Shown here piece after piece: positions 24,895 to 34,045 of a stretch of DNA of 39,176 nt. Source of the DNA: Sulfurimonas sp. (GTDB lineage Bacteria; Campylobacterota; Campylobacteria; Campylobacterales; Sulfurimonadaceae). The notes under the pieces were generated by a model. The model was not told where the DNA came from, made no database searches, and worked only from the letters and a program-made list of their open reading frames with translations. The stretch covers positions 1 to 39,176 of the forward strand of contig JALSLR010000086.1 in assembly GCA_026988245.1 (NCBI GenBank), written 5' to 3'. The position numbers and the translations under genes were made by a program. The stretch's first letter is position 1, and each line of letters starts with the position of its first letter.

Positions 24895-27800
24895 ACTATT
24901 TTATACCTATGAAAAAAATTATACATAGTTGGAAGATATAATAGGTTGAGTATAGTCCCCCATAAAAGTCCAAACCCAATAGTGACTGCTAAAGGTTGAA
25001 ATGTCACCGCTTGACCAGAGGCAAAAAACATTAAAGAAGAAAGACCAATGATAGTAGTGATGGACGTTAAAATGATAGGTCTTAATCGTCTTTGAGCAAG
25101 GGTGAAGATATCATCTTTAGTTTGAGCAGTTTTGAGTGTAGACATCATGATGATTCCATCATTTACTATTACCCCTGCTAAGCCTAAGGCACCTATTAGA
25201 GAAGGAAGAGATATGTTCAATCCCATGATAAAATGACCCGCATATACACCTAAAATTGAAAATGGTATAACAGACATCACTATCAGTGTCTCCCTTAGTG
25301 AATTAAAGAGATATAAGATGGAGATAAATATTAAAATAATTGCAAGAGTAGATGCTAGAATCATCTCTGTCTGAAGCGTTCTTTTTTGTTCCCTTTCACC
25401 CCTAAAAATAAGTTTAACTCCATCTTGGTGTAATTTTTCAATAATAGGATTTATTTTTTCTAAGACTTCACTAGATGTTATAATTTTAGAATTAACATTT
25501 GCAAACACATAAAATGTTGTTTCTCCGTCATCTTTAACTAATCGTTCCAAAGTACTTACTTTTTCAAAGGAACATATATCTTGCAGTTTAACATAAACAT
25601 TACCTCTAAGAGGTATTTCAAACTCTTTAAAACTTTCTAAATCATCCTCAATATTAAAGGTTTTAACTTTAATATCTACGAGTTCATTCCCATCAAAAAT
25701 AGTCCCAACTTTACGTGAAAGATAAAGATTAGAAATATAGGTGCCAAGAGATTTTTCAGTGATACCTAATTCCTCTGCATAAGAGTTGAGTTTGAGTTTT
25801 ATCTCATAAGTTCCTAGTTTGACATTGTCACCAAAGTATTTAATACCTTTTATGTTTGAAAAACCCTTTTCAATGGCTCTTATAGCCCCTATAGCTTTTT
25901 TATAATCATCGCTTAATACACCTATTCGGATGTCTGCTTTTGTATGGCCCATCTTATTCTCAACTACCATGAGATTGGTGAGATTAAACTTGCTTTGATA
26001 TTTTTGTTCTTTTATCCATCTCCTTATATCTTGCGATATATCTTGAGAGTTACTATCCCTTGTTCTCCCTGTAGCATCATAATAAAAGCTAAGATAAGGT
26101 GTTATAAATCTATCGACAAAGTTTAAAGGTTTCATCTTCTTTAGTTCTATGGATATATAGCCAACGTAAGGGTACATCTCCGCTGAACCAGTAGCACTTC
26201 TTCTGTAACCTGCAGTAGAGCTAACATGCTTTACAAAAAATCTTTTTTTATTTTTTAATATCTCTTTTTCTAGTGTTTGAACAATCTTAAGTGATTCTTC
26301 AAGAGTCGTTGTTGGTTGGGCCTTAAAGGTTATGTTGATGGAGGAAGCATCAAAGGCTTGAAACATTTGAAATTTTGAACTCTTTACACCAAGAAAGATT
26401 AATGCAGGGACAAGTATCAAAAATGTCATTAAAAAACTTTTTTGATGCTTCACAAGAAGTCGTAAAGCTTTAGAATAAAGAATGTTGAATTTTTCCCATG
26501 AAAGTGTTTTTGATTTTGAACTTAAAGTATGAGAAGCATGAATTGGTAAAAAAATGAATGATTCTACGAGTGATGCTATAACTAAAGCCGAAAAAGCGAT
26601 AGGAATAAGTTGTATAATCTCTCCAAGCCTTCCACTTAGCATCAAAAGTGGTATGAAGGAAAATAAGGTTGTGATTGAGGCAATAGTGACAGGTTTAGCA
26701 ACCTCTTTAGCACCTAAAAAAGCTGCTTCTTTAGGGGGATACCCTTTCTCTATGTACTGTTGTATATTTTCACTTACAACGATAGCATCATCAACTATTA
26801 TCCCAATAGCTATGAGAACCCCAATGAGTGAATTAACATTGATAGAATAGCCAGTAAAGTAAAAATAAATAGCACCCATAACAAATGAAGTTGGAATACC
26901 AAGCGCTATAATAAATGCCATGCGAATATTGATAAGAACAGCAGTTAAAAATGTGATGAGAATAACACCAAAAAGAATGTTTGAGATAACTATGTTGAGA
27001 CGGTCTTTTATGACAGTTGACTTATCCATTCTTATATTTATCTCTACCCCATCAATACCAATTTTAGATACAAGAGTGTTAATATCTTTAGCGATGCTAA
27101 TAGCATCCCCTTTAGGGTTTTGTGATACTGCTAATGTGATGGAATTTTCTCCATTCATACTTGCAAGAGTTGAGGCATTTTCATATCTTTTTTTAATTTT
27201 TGCTATATCTTTAAGAGTGATTTGTTGGTCGTTTATGTTGATGATAGTATTTTTAAGATTCTTTGATAGTTCTTTATTGTTTTGAATGGATATAAAATAC
27301 TGTTCTTTTTTGTTGTCTATTTTACCTAAAGGAAAGATATAGGAAAGTTCTGAAAACATTCGCAATACTTCATCCATAGAAAGATTGTATGCTTTAACTT
27401 TTCGTTCATCTATAAGCACCTCATAAAAAAGTTCAGAATTTCCAAAAATTGTTACATCTGATACATCGGGTATAGATAAAAGTTTACTTTTAAAGTTTTT
27501 TGCTAACTCTTTGAGCTTATCTCTTGAGATACTTTTAGCTATCATAGAAACATGCATAATACTTCGTGAGTGTGCCACCCCTCGTATTATTGGATCATCC
27601 ATATCGCTAGGAAGGTTTATCTTAATGAGAGATATAGCATCTTCTACATCTGCTATTACATCAGTTTTTGTAACTCTTTTGTCGAGTTCTAAAATGATGG
27701 CAAATCTACCGGGAGATATGACAGAAGTAACCCTATCTACTCCAACGATATTTTTTACTTCATCTTCTATCTCTTGGACTGCCATCTTATTTAAACTAGC

Positions 27801-27974
27801 TACAGAAGCACCATTGTATGAGCCTCTTATAGTTATGGAGTTAGGCTCAATAGTAGGGGATATCTCTTTTGGAATCTTTGTGTAAGCATAGACACCCATC
27901 GCAAATATAAGAAAAAAGAGCGTATAGTTTAATTTATGATTTTGTATAAAAAACTTTAATATTTTATCAAACAT
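24891..27974 (-). CDS. RND-family inner-membrane transporter
   Basis: A 1027-residue protein of AcrB/HME-like layout: an N-terminal helix, a large periplasmic loop, six membrane segments, and then the same again. The TM4 proton-relay pair lies in IGIIVDDAIVVSENI near residue 395, and the second half has LAGVIVNDGIIMMSTL near residue 950. No adaptor or TolC gene adjoins it, which is unlike most RND pumps; it may use another adaptor (for example the HlyD at 19489-20631) or act alone. Its place between the activase gene (three-base gap) and tonB (four-base overlap) ties it to the reductase/TonB operon. Substrate and direction are unknown. Confidence 0.9.
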   Translation of the reverse strand: MFDKILKFFIQNHKLNYTLFFLIFAMGVYAYTKIPKEISPTIEPNSITIRGSYNGASVASLNKMAVQEIEDEVKNIVGVDRVTSVISPGRFAIILELDKRVTKTDVIADVEDAISLIKINLPSDMDDPIIRGVAHSRSIMHVSMIAKSISRDKLKELAKNFKSKLLSIPDVSDVTIFGNSELFYEVLIDERKVKAYNLSMDEVLRMFSELSYIFPLGKIDNKKEQYFISIQNNKELSKNLKNTIININDQQITLKDIAKIKKRYENASTLASMNGENSITLAVSQNPKGDAISIAKDINTLVSKIGIDGVEINIRMDKSTVIKDRLNIVISNILFGVILITFLTAVLINIRMAFIIALGIPTSFVMGAIYFYFTGYSINVNSLIGVLIAIGIIVDDAIVVSENIQQYIEKGYPPKEAAFLGAKEVAKPVTIASITTLFSFIPLLMLSGRLGEIIQLIPIAFSALVIASLVESFIFLPIHASHTLSSKSKTLSWEKFNILYSKALRLLVKHQKSFLMTFLILVPALIFLGVKSSKFQMFQAFDASSINITFKAQPTTTLEESLKIVQTLEKEILKNKKRFFVKHVSSTAGYRRSATGSAEMYPYVGYISIELKKMKPLNFVDRFITPYLSFYYDATGRTRDSNSQDISQDIRRWIKEQKYQSKFNLTNLMVVENKMGHTKADIRIGVLSDDYKKAIGAIRAIEKGFSNIKGIKYFGDNVKLGTYEIKLKLNSYAEELGITEKSLGTYISNLYLSRKVGTIFDGNELVDIKVKTFNIEDDLESFKEFEIPLRGNVYVKLQDICSFEKVSTLERLVKDDGETTFYVFANVNSKIITSSEVLEKINPIIEKLHQDGVKLIFRGEREQKRTLQTEMILASTLAIILIFISILYLFNSLRETLIVMSVIPFSILGVYAGHFIMGLNISLPSLIGALGLAGVIVNDGIIMMSTLKTAQTKDDIFTLAQRRLRPIILTSITTIIGLSSLMFFASGQAVTFQPLAVTIGFGLLWGTILNLLYLPTMYNFFHRYKIV

Positions 27975-27977
27975 TAA

Positions 27978-28787
27978 TTATTTTACGTCCCTTTCATATT
28001 GGTATGACTCATGTGCTAATATCGCCGCTCCAAAAGATGTAGTTATCTGAGGGAATTCAGGGATAAATATCTTTTTTGATAACTCATTTTCAATAGCATG
28101 AACTAAACCTTGATTAAGAGCTGGTCCACCATCAAAGTATATACTATCTTTTATACCTACTCTTTTTACAAGTTTTATAATTCGTTTAGCTATGGAGTAG
28201 TGAACACCGGCAACTATATCCTCTACGCTGTTATCATTGCCTAAAAGACCTATTATTTCAGATTCGGCAAAGACTGCACAGGTGCTGTTTATTGCTAATG
28301 GTGTACCAGAAGATTTGAAGTGATATTCACCTAGTTCATCGACTTCTAACTCAAGATTCATAGCTACTACATCTAAGAACTTACCTGTTCCAGCTGCACA
28401 TCTGTCATTCATAGCAAAGTTTACCACATTTCCATCTTCATCGAGAGATATTGCCTTAGAATCTTGTCCACCTATGTTGATAATAGTTTTAATGTTACAC
28501 TTATCGCCAGCAGCTGCTCTTGCTCCTAAAGCATTAGCAGTAATTTCACTGATATTTTCATCCGCCTCCTTAAAAAGCTTTCTTCCATAACCAGTTGAAA
28601 CTGTATAGACTAAATCATTTGTATCAATACTAAGTTCATTGAGCATATCTTTAAGACTTTGTTTTGCATACTTATAAAACATACTTCCACTTGCACTTAT
28701 CTTGTGACCTATCAACTCTTTATTTTCATTTATAAGTGCAACCTTTATCGCTGTTGAACCTATATCTATTCCTGCAAAGTATTTCAC
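27978..28787 (-). CDS. ATP-dependent activator of 2-hydroxyacyl-CoA dehydratase/double-cubane type (HgdC-like)
   Basis: A 269-residue ASKHA-fold ATPase of the BadF/BadG/BcrA/HgdC family. The phosphate-binding loop is GIDIGSTAIK (6-15), adenosine motifs are NIGGQDSKA and YFDGGPALN, and the two cysteines Cys130 (DRCAAGTG) and Cys170 (STCAVFAES) match the residues that hold one [4Fe-4S] cluster between two subunits in HgdC. Such proteins use ATP to raise the energy of an electron and pass it to a partner reductase. The partner is the gene immediately upstream, overlapping by four bases. Confidence 0.93.
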   Translation of the reverse strand: MKYFAGIDIGSTAIKVALINENKELIGHKISASGSMFYKYAKQSLKDMLNELSIDTNDLVYTVSTGYGRKLFKEADENISEITANALGARAAAGDKCNIKTIINIGGQDSKAISLDEDGNVVNFAMNDRCAAGTGKFLDVVAMNLELEVDELGEYHFKSSGTPLAINSTCAVFAESEIIGLLGNDNSVEDIVAGVHYSIAKRIIKLVKRVGIKDSIYFDGGPALNQGLVHAIENELSKKIFIPEFPQITTSFGAAILAHESYQYERDVK

Positions 28788-30055
28788 TTAGCTTTCCTTT
28801 TTCTATTTTTAAGAGACTCTACAAAAGCCTCTATTCTGGTTGTAAGTTGTCCTAAGTGACTTGGTGAGTAATCACTCTCTAGGTATATTATTGGGATACC
28901 CTCTTTCTCCATCGCTTCTAGCACAGAGCGTTGTTCCATCTCATATACTTGACAGCCTGCAAAAGCTTGGTAAACCACACCATCTGCCTTATATTCTCTT
29001 ACTAAATCTATAATTCTTCTTTTTCTATCATCATTTTTTGTAAAAATAGGGCAGGTGCAACCTTTTAAATACCTATCAGCTACACTGTCAACCATATCAT
29101 ATAAAAACCATTCATCAACACTAACCATATCATTAAACATTCTGTTAGAAGAACATGTTTCATCAGCTACAATTATGGCATCTGATTGTTCAATGAGGTA
29201 TGGAATTTTAAGATTTGGAAAGATTGGAGGGGAACCTGTGTAAACGATTCTTGGGCTTATTTTACGAGCTGCATCTGTACCGTCTTTTACTCTTTGTTCA
29301 CATTCAGATGCAAGTGCTTCTACTGCAGGTATCCATGCATCTATCTTGTCAAAGAAAAAAGCATTTGTTACCAAGAACATATCTACTCCTAGGAGTGGAG
29401 AGTGTGCATTTTTTCTTAAAGAGTTTAGTCTATGGTAGAGTGTTTGTGCATAACCGATTTTTTTAATTGATTCTTTGAGTTTTTTTCTTGTGAGTTTTTT
29501 GCCAAGATTGTTTGAGAGCTCTTTTGTGAATTTTCTAACACTTCGTCTCCAATATTCACGACTCTCTTCACTCTCTTTTGTTCTTGGAAACTCCATGTCG
29601 TATATATCAAAACCCATATCTTCGATAATGGCTCCAGACTTTGCTTTTTGGTCACAGGTTGTTGGAGATATGATGATGTCTGGTTTATCTGAGAAGTTAT
29701 TTGATGCAAATTGTCCAACTGTAGCTTTGACTAAGGGGCATGATTTTGAGGGAAGAAGATCACTCCCTATTTCATCATCCGTATAAAAGCCATTACATAG
29801 TCTAATTTGAACAGCATCAAGCGCATGTGTAATCTCTGCTGGTACCTGAATGCACATTGTTCCAACTTTTACTTTATCTGCGTGTAAGGGTTTTTGTTTA
29901 CAATGAACATCCTCATAAAGATTATAAAAATAATCCATAGCCTTAGGGGGTTCTTTAAAATCATGCTTGAGTTTTTCAAGCATAGAGATAGCCTCCATCG
30001 CTTTATGACGGTTTTGTTTCTCTTTAGGAGATTCTATCTTGTGTTCATGAATCAT
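28784..30055 (-). CDS. 2-hydroxyacyl-CoA dehydratase (HgdB/BcrC) family protein, possible double-cubane-cluster reductase
   Basis: A 423-residue soluble protein of the HgdB/BcrC/HadC family. A longer frame from 30100 is open, but GGGAG seven bases before the ATG at 30055 gives the better start, overlapping the NapH-like gene by 11 bases. It has ten cysteines: 52, 68, 87, 106, 134, 252, 301, 333, 335 and 368. Cys106 (SKSCPLVK), Cys134 (TTCDQK) and Cys368 (FAGCQVYEMEQR) fit the cluster ligands common to the family. The additional Cys68, Cys301 and Cys333/335 could bring the ligand number to the six needed for an [8Fe-9S] double-cubane cluster. A single subunit paired with one activator, with no second dehydratase subunit and no CoA-transferase or ligase nearby, also favours that type. 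The substrate is unknown. Confidence 0.85.
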   Translation of the reverse strand: MIHEHKIESPKEKQNRHKAMEAISMLEKLKHDFKEPPKAMDYFYNLYEDVHCKQKPLHADKVKVGTMCIQVPAEITHALDAVQIRLCNGFYTDDEIGSDLLPSKSCPLVKATVGQFASNNFSDKPDIIISPTTCDQKAKSGAIIEDMGFDIYDMEFPRTKESEESREYWRRSVRKFTKELSNNLGKKLTRKKLKESIKKIGYAQTLYHRLNSLRKNAHSPLLGVDMFLVTNAFFFDKIDAWIPAVEALASECEQRVKDGTDAARKISPRIVYTGSPPIFPNLKIPYLIEQSDAIIVADETCSSNRMFNDMVSVDEWFLYDMVDSVADRYLKGCTCPIFTKNDDRKRRIIDLVREYKADGVVYQAFAGCQVYEMEQRSVLEAMEKEGIPIIYLESDYSPSHLGQLTTRIEAFVESLKNRKRKAK

Positions 30056-31031
30056 TTTTTTTCTCCCACGTATCCATCTCCATTCTTTTCGCAAATCCAC
30101 CTTTTGTTGATTTAAAAATTGGATAATTTACAAGATCAACATGCAAGGCATCATCCTCAGGGCATGCTGCTACACATTTTAAGCATAGTATACAGTCGTC
30201 TCTTAATATATTTGTGCTTTGTACATCATCTGCTATATCTTTTATTTGCATATCACATACATTATAACAATCTCCACATTTTGTACATTTATCACCATCT
30301 TTTTTTAGTTTTAGTAGTGCGGTATCACTAAAGATATAATGCATAGCACTCATAGGACAAAAAAAGCAAAAAAATCTTTTTTTTATGAATGATCCAACAA
30401 AAAAAAGTGCTGTAAAAATTAATCCAAATGAGGAAAGAAAAATAGCTGTTTTGGTTGAAAAATCAATGCTCCATTGAGAGAAATCTCCAACAAACATCGG
30501 TGTAATTACTCTTGCTGGACACATGTCACAAAAAGCACCACGCCACTCACCATCAAGTAGACCTAGCCCTATTAATAGTGGAAAAATTATGACTATAATC
30601 AAGAAAATATATTTTATTTTTTTGAGAGATTTATATTGTGTATCGTTATAGGTACTATATGGTATCCCTAAGAACTTTCTAAATGATGTTATCCAATCTT
30701 GAAGTGTCCCCATAGGGCATGCATACCCGCACCAAGCTTTGTTAAATACTATGAACCATAGTAAAAATACTAGAAAACTAGTAAGTACACCAATACTTGC
30801 TGCACTAAAAAGTGTCTCCCACGGTCGTGCTAGTTGATGTTGTAATGGCATAAAGTAGCATGTTCCAGCAGTTTCATGGTTATACCCACATGAAAAAACA
30901 GGAATCTCTCGCCCTAAGTCAATAGCAAGATACCCACCATAAATAAAAAACACAAAGAAAAACAGTTGTAACCAAAAACGAAATTTTCTCAAATCTGCAT
31001 AGTTAATGAAATGTTTTATCTTTTTAATCAT
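30045..31031 (-). CDS. NapH-like membrane polyferredoxin
   Basis: A 328-residue inner-membrane Fe-S protein with about four to five membrane segments. It carries CxxCP-type motifs CGYACPMG, CDMCPAR and CFFCPMSA, then two C-terminal [4Fe-4S] ferredoxin motifs, CTKCGDCYNVC and CILCLKCVAACP. This is the NapH/NosR-C-terminal/CcoG-like layout that passes electrons from quinol or other donors across the membrane. An ATG at 31091 is open, but AAGAGG before the ATG at 31031, and the eight-base overlap ATGATTAA with the preceding stop, favour 31031. In this operon it probably supplies electrons to the cytoplasmic activator/reductase pair. No nap genes are nearby, so it is not called napH. Confidence 0.9.
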   Translation of the reverse strand: MIKKIKHFINYADLRKFRFWLQLFFFVFFIYGGYLAIDLGREIPVFSCGYNHETAGTCYFMPLQHQLARPWETLFSAASIGVLTSFLVFLLWFIVFNKAWCGYACPMGTLQDWITSFRKFLGIPYSTYNDTQYKSLKKIKYIFLIIVIIFPLLIGLGLLDGEWRGAFCDMCPARVITPMFVGDFSQWSIDFSTKTAIFLSSFGLIFTALFFVGSFIKKRFFCFFCPMSAMHYIFSDTALLKLKKDGDKCTKCGDCYNVCDMQIKDIADDVQSTNILRDDCILCLKCVAACPEDDALHVDLVNYPIFKSTKGGFAKRMEMDTWEKKNDS

Positions 31032-33354
31032 CGAAATGTACCTCTTTAAATGGTTTTTGTAATCTGTATCTATAAAGGTATATAGCTCCACTAAGAAGTA
31101 TAATGATAATTAAAGTGATGACAAACCCGTAAGAATAAGATGAATAGGCCTCCCTAGGAGGGGTAAAGATACCACTAAAACTTGCTTTGTATTTTTTTGA
31201 ATCTTCAGTGTATGTAGCTACAACAAGAAAATTTTCTTTAAATCTTTTGTTGAACTTATTCCATTTTGGAAGATAGTCTTGAATGAGTTGAATTTTAGCG
31301 ATACCATTGGCATCTGTTTTAAGATTTTTTTGCCAACCAAACTGTGTAGTTAATGATATGTTTACACCACTTTGTGCAACGCCATTTTTAATGACTTTAA
31401 ATTTCAATACATCTCCACTATGCGGACGTGAATAAAATGTTTCATCTTCTGCTCTAAGTTGTAAAATATCAAAAGGTATCTCTTGTATTGTTTTTGCAGA
31501 CATTTTTTCTTTTTCATAGATTGCTTCTGCACTATGATCAAATCTTTTATACTCGTACTTAGCTACATTAATACTATGTGGTGTTTCTAGGAGGTAATAA
31601 ACTTTGTAGTAACCACTTTTTGGCATTTTAAAACTTATGCTTGTGCAAGATTTTTGATTGAGTTTTACTTCTACGAGATTGTTGTCTATATCAGTTGCAA
31701 AAAATTTCCCTATTGTGTTGTGTACACATTTAGTATCATCTAAAGGGTCTGTAACTAACCAAACTTTTTTGCTTGGAACTTTTGATCTATCTCTTGTTCC
31801 CATCATATGTGCACCACTATGCCCCATTCTTGATACAGGTGTTGGCTTTTTGTCACTAAAGTATACAGTGTCTAGTGGCTTTGTTGACTTGCTTAGGATG
31901 TTTATGTTTTTAGAATGATTAGAATCAGTACTTTTCATAGCATGTGAACTGTGTGATCCATGCGTACCTCTACTAGCTCTTCCATATGTATCTAAAATAT
32001 AAGATCTATAACTATTGACACCTAAAAAGAAGATAACAAGAAGGGCCGCAAAGGGAAAGGCAAGGGTTTTTCTTAGCTTAGTGCTATCTATGAGTTTCAT
32101 TCTTTTGTATAGTATTATAAGTGCCCAAATGATAGCTATCCATTTGAGTATGCCAAAGACTGCTAACCATTTATCACCGCGTGATGCCAAAGAAGCAATA
32201 TCTACTTTGCCAAATCCAAATCCAAAAGCAAAACCTTCTATGATTCTGTCATATCCTCTCGTAAAAAAAGATTCAAGTGAGTGTGCTATAGATCCTAATA
32301 TAAATAAAGGTGCATAAGAATAGCCTAGGTCATAAAATGTTTTTTTATAATCTTTTTGAAGAATTTTAGATGCTATATACATACCTAAGGTGGCTGCTAT
32401 GATAGTAAAGAGCATTGCGTATAAAAATGCAAAAAGACCAACTGCATCAACAGAACCAAAATCTATAAAGCCTTTAAAGTATTCAGCAGTTTTTGCCCAA
32501 ATCATATCACTTGCAACTTTACTTCTTCCTAGTCCATGATGAAATGCCATACTAATAGGTATAGCTGCTAAGATAAGTATAAACGTCCATACTTCAGCTT
32601 TTAAAATTTGAAATTTTGAAAAGAGGGAAAAAGAGGGCTTTTTTACTTTAAAACTTATAGCTTCACAAGCTGCTGAACAATCCATACAAAGTGTACAGTC
32701 TGTCATTGAGTTTCTTCCATCAAAAGTAAATGGTTTTAGATTGTGTTGACAAGCTGTTGCGCATTCAAAAGTTTTGCACTCATTACAAGCGCTTTTGTAG
32801 CTTCCAAGCCAAGTAAATGAAAGTTTTGCATAGGCACGCGTAAGTGTTCCAATGGGGCATATATATTTACAATAACTCATATCTCTGTATATAAAGTAGA
32901 TGATAAACGCAAGTATGGTCATTACAAGGAACATCATAGCTGTACCAAAAGGAGTTCTGTATATACCTGGGAACATATAGTATATCCCCCACCAACCAAT
33001 AACCAATATGAAGACACCTATATACTGGTTTTGCATCCATTTTGGCATCTTTTTTTTAAGTCCAAATTTTGTTATGTATTTACCTAAAAAGCCATGAGGA
33101 CAGATTCCACAAAAAACGCGTCCTAGCGTTGGAAGTGTGACCACCATGAAGAGTGACCAAAAGATACCCCAAAAAACTGCCCATGTAAAAGTGTTGTCTT
33201 TTCCTTGATGTGTAAACCCAAAATAGATAGCATAAAAAAAGATGAAAGCTACAACTATTTTGAGTGTCATGATAAATTTTTGATTTTTGAATAAAAAACC
33301 TAGTATAGGCTTTGCATAAATATCATCTTTATCGCGTTTTATAAAATCTACCAT
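31024..33354 (-). CDS. NosR/NapH-like polyferredoxin fused to a His/Met-rich periplasmic domain
   Basis: A 776-residue membrane protein. The first 235 residues have membrane segments, the motifs CGICPHG (82-88) and CKYICPIG (162-169), and two cluster motifs at Cys190/193/198/202 and Cys220/223/226/230. Further membrane segments follow to about residue 465. A stretch rich in His and Met (HGSHSSHAMK, then MGHSGAHMMGT) leads into a beta-rich region of about 200 residues that includes GVAQSGVNISLTTQFGW and LKTDANGIAKI, similar in style to DUF4198-type domains found with metal uptake systems. A final membrane segment ends the protein. Electron transport is clear from the cysteines; metal binding by the periplasmic part is inference. 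NosZ and the N-terminal FMN domain of NosR are absent. Confidence 0.85.
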   Translation of the reverse strand: MVDFIKRDKDDIYAKPILGFLFKNQKFIMTLKIVVAFIFFYAIYFGFTHQGKDNTFTWAVFWGIFWSLFMVVTLPTLGRVFCGICPHGFLGKYITKFGLKKKMPKWMQNQYIGVFILVIGWWGIYYMFPGIYRTPFGTAMMFLVMTILAFIIYFIYRDMSYCKYICPIGTLTRAYAKLSFTWLGSYKSACNECKTFECATACQHNLKPFTFDGRNSMTDCTLCMDCSAACEAISFKVKKPSFSLFSKFQILKAEVWTFILILAAIPISMAFHHGLGRSKVASDMIWAKTAEYFKGFIDFGSVDAVGLFAFLYAMLFTIIAATLGMYIASKILQKDYKKTFYDLGYSYAPLFILGSIAHSLESFFTRGYDRIIEGFAFGFGFGKVDIASLASRGDKWLAVFGILKWIAIIWALIILYKRMKLIDSTKLRKTLAFPFAALLVIFFLGVNSYRSYILDTYGRASRGTHGSHSSHAMKSTDSNHSKNINILSKSTKPLDTVYFSDKKPTPVSRMGHSGAHMMGTRDRSKVPSKKVWLVTDPLDDTKCVHNTIGKFFATDIDNNLVEVKLNQKSCTSISFKMPKSGYYKVYYLLETPHSINVAKYEYKRFDHSAEAIYEKEKMSAKTIQEIPFDILQLRAEDETFYSRPHSGDVLKFKVIKNGVAQSGVNISLTTQFGWQKNLKTDANGIAKIQLIQDYLPKWNKFNKRFKENFLVVATYTEDSKKYKASFSGIFTPPREAYSSYSYGFVITLIIIILLSGAIYLYRYRLQKPFKEVHFDD

Positions 33355-33374
33355 ATTATATTCCTGTTTATTTG

Positions 33375-34034
33375 TTAAAGTATTAATATACCATTTAAAA
33401 CTAATACACCTACACTCACAAGAAGGAGTGCGGCTAATCGTTCGATGAAATGCTTATAGGATGAAAATTGAATCATCAAACCTTTGATAAGCTTAGAGAC
33501 TATAAATCCATAAAAAAGGATGGAAAACATAACTGCACCAAGACCAAAAAAAAGACCAAGTCCAATGGTGTTATAGATATTGTTACTATTTGCTGCAACA
33601 GCTAAAAGCGCCATAATAGGAGCACAAGGGTTAAGAGACATGGTCGCACCAATAGTGAAAAAACCAAATTTATTAAGATTGGATTTTTTTACTATTAGTG
33701 ATGTCTGTGTGCAAGATGAATTTTTATCAAAACTTTTATAAAAAAGATATATACCCATACTTATAGTGCTAAACCCAAGTATAAAAGTAAAGATTTGGTT
33801 GTCATCTAGTATCTGTTTAACCCATGCAGAACTAAGGTATGCGACGATTGCTATAAATGTATAGCTAAAGATTCTTCCCAAACTAAAAGGAAGTATAATT
33901 CCTAATGATTCTTTTGTATTGTTTGCATTGCTAATGAGCAGTGGACTTAAAAACGGCATGCAGGAAAACATACACGCAGTAGCTCCATATGAAAGCCCTA
34001 TGATGAAAATTGAAAAAAATGTTGCAAACTCCAT
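33375..34034 (-). CDS. CcdA/DsbD-like (SafE/UreH-type) membrane protein
   Basis: A 219-residue protein with six predicted membrane segments in two similar halves. Cys25 in CMFSCMPFLSP and Cys137 in SLNPCAPIMALL are placed as in CcdA and the membrane domain of DsbD, which carry reducing power across the membrane by a disulfide pair. Cys21 and Cys108 are extra. Proteins of this superfamily are also linked to metal handling (UreH-like). Its position between exbD (11-base gap) and the large polyferredoxin (20-base gap) suggests it keeps periplasmic cysteines of the system reduced or helps assemble a metal or heme part. Confidence 0.8.
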   Translation of the reverse strand: MEFATFFSIFIIGLSYGATACMFSCMPFLSPLLISNANNTKESLGIILPFSLGRIFSYTFIAIVAYLSSAWVKQILDDNQIFTFILGFSTISMGIYLFYKSFDKNSSCTQTSLIVKKSNLNKFGFFTIGATMSLNPCAPIMALLAVAANSNNIYNTIGLGLFFGLGAVMFSILFYGFIVSKLIKGLMIQFSSYKHFIERLAALLLVSVGVLVLNGILIL

Positions 34035-34045
34035 CTTAGAACTTT

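Noticed and set aside
28784-30055. Benzoyl-CoA reductase of an aromatic degradation pathway
   Set aside because: Only one HgdB/BcrC-like subunit and one activator are present; the other benzoyl-CoA reductase subunits, a CoA ligase and ring-cleavage genes are absent.
30045-33354. Nitrate (nap) or nitrous oxide (nos) reductase cluster
   Set aside because: The polyferredoxins resemble NapH and NosR, but no napA, napB, napG, nosZ or nosDFY gene is near and the NosR FMN-binding domain is missing.
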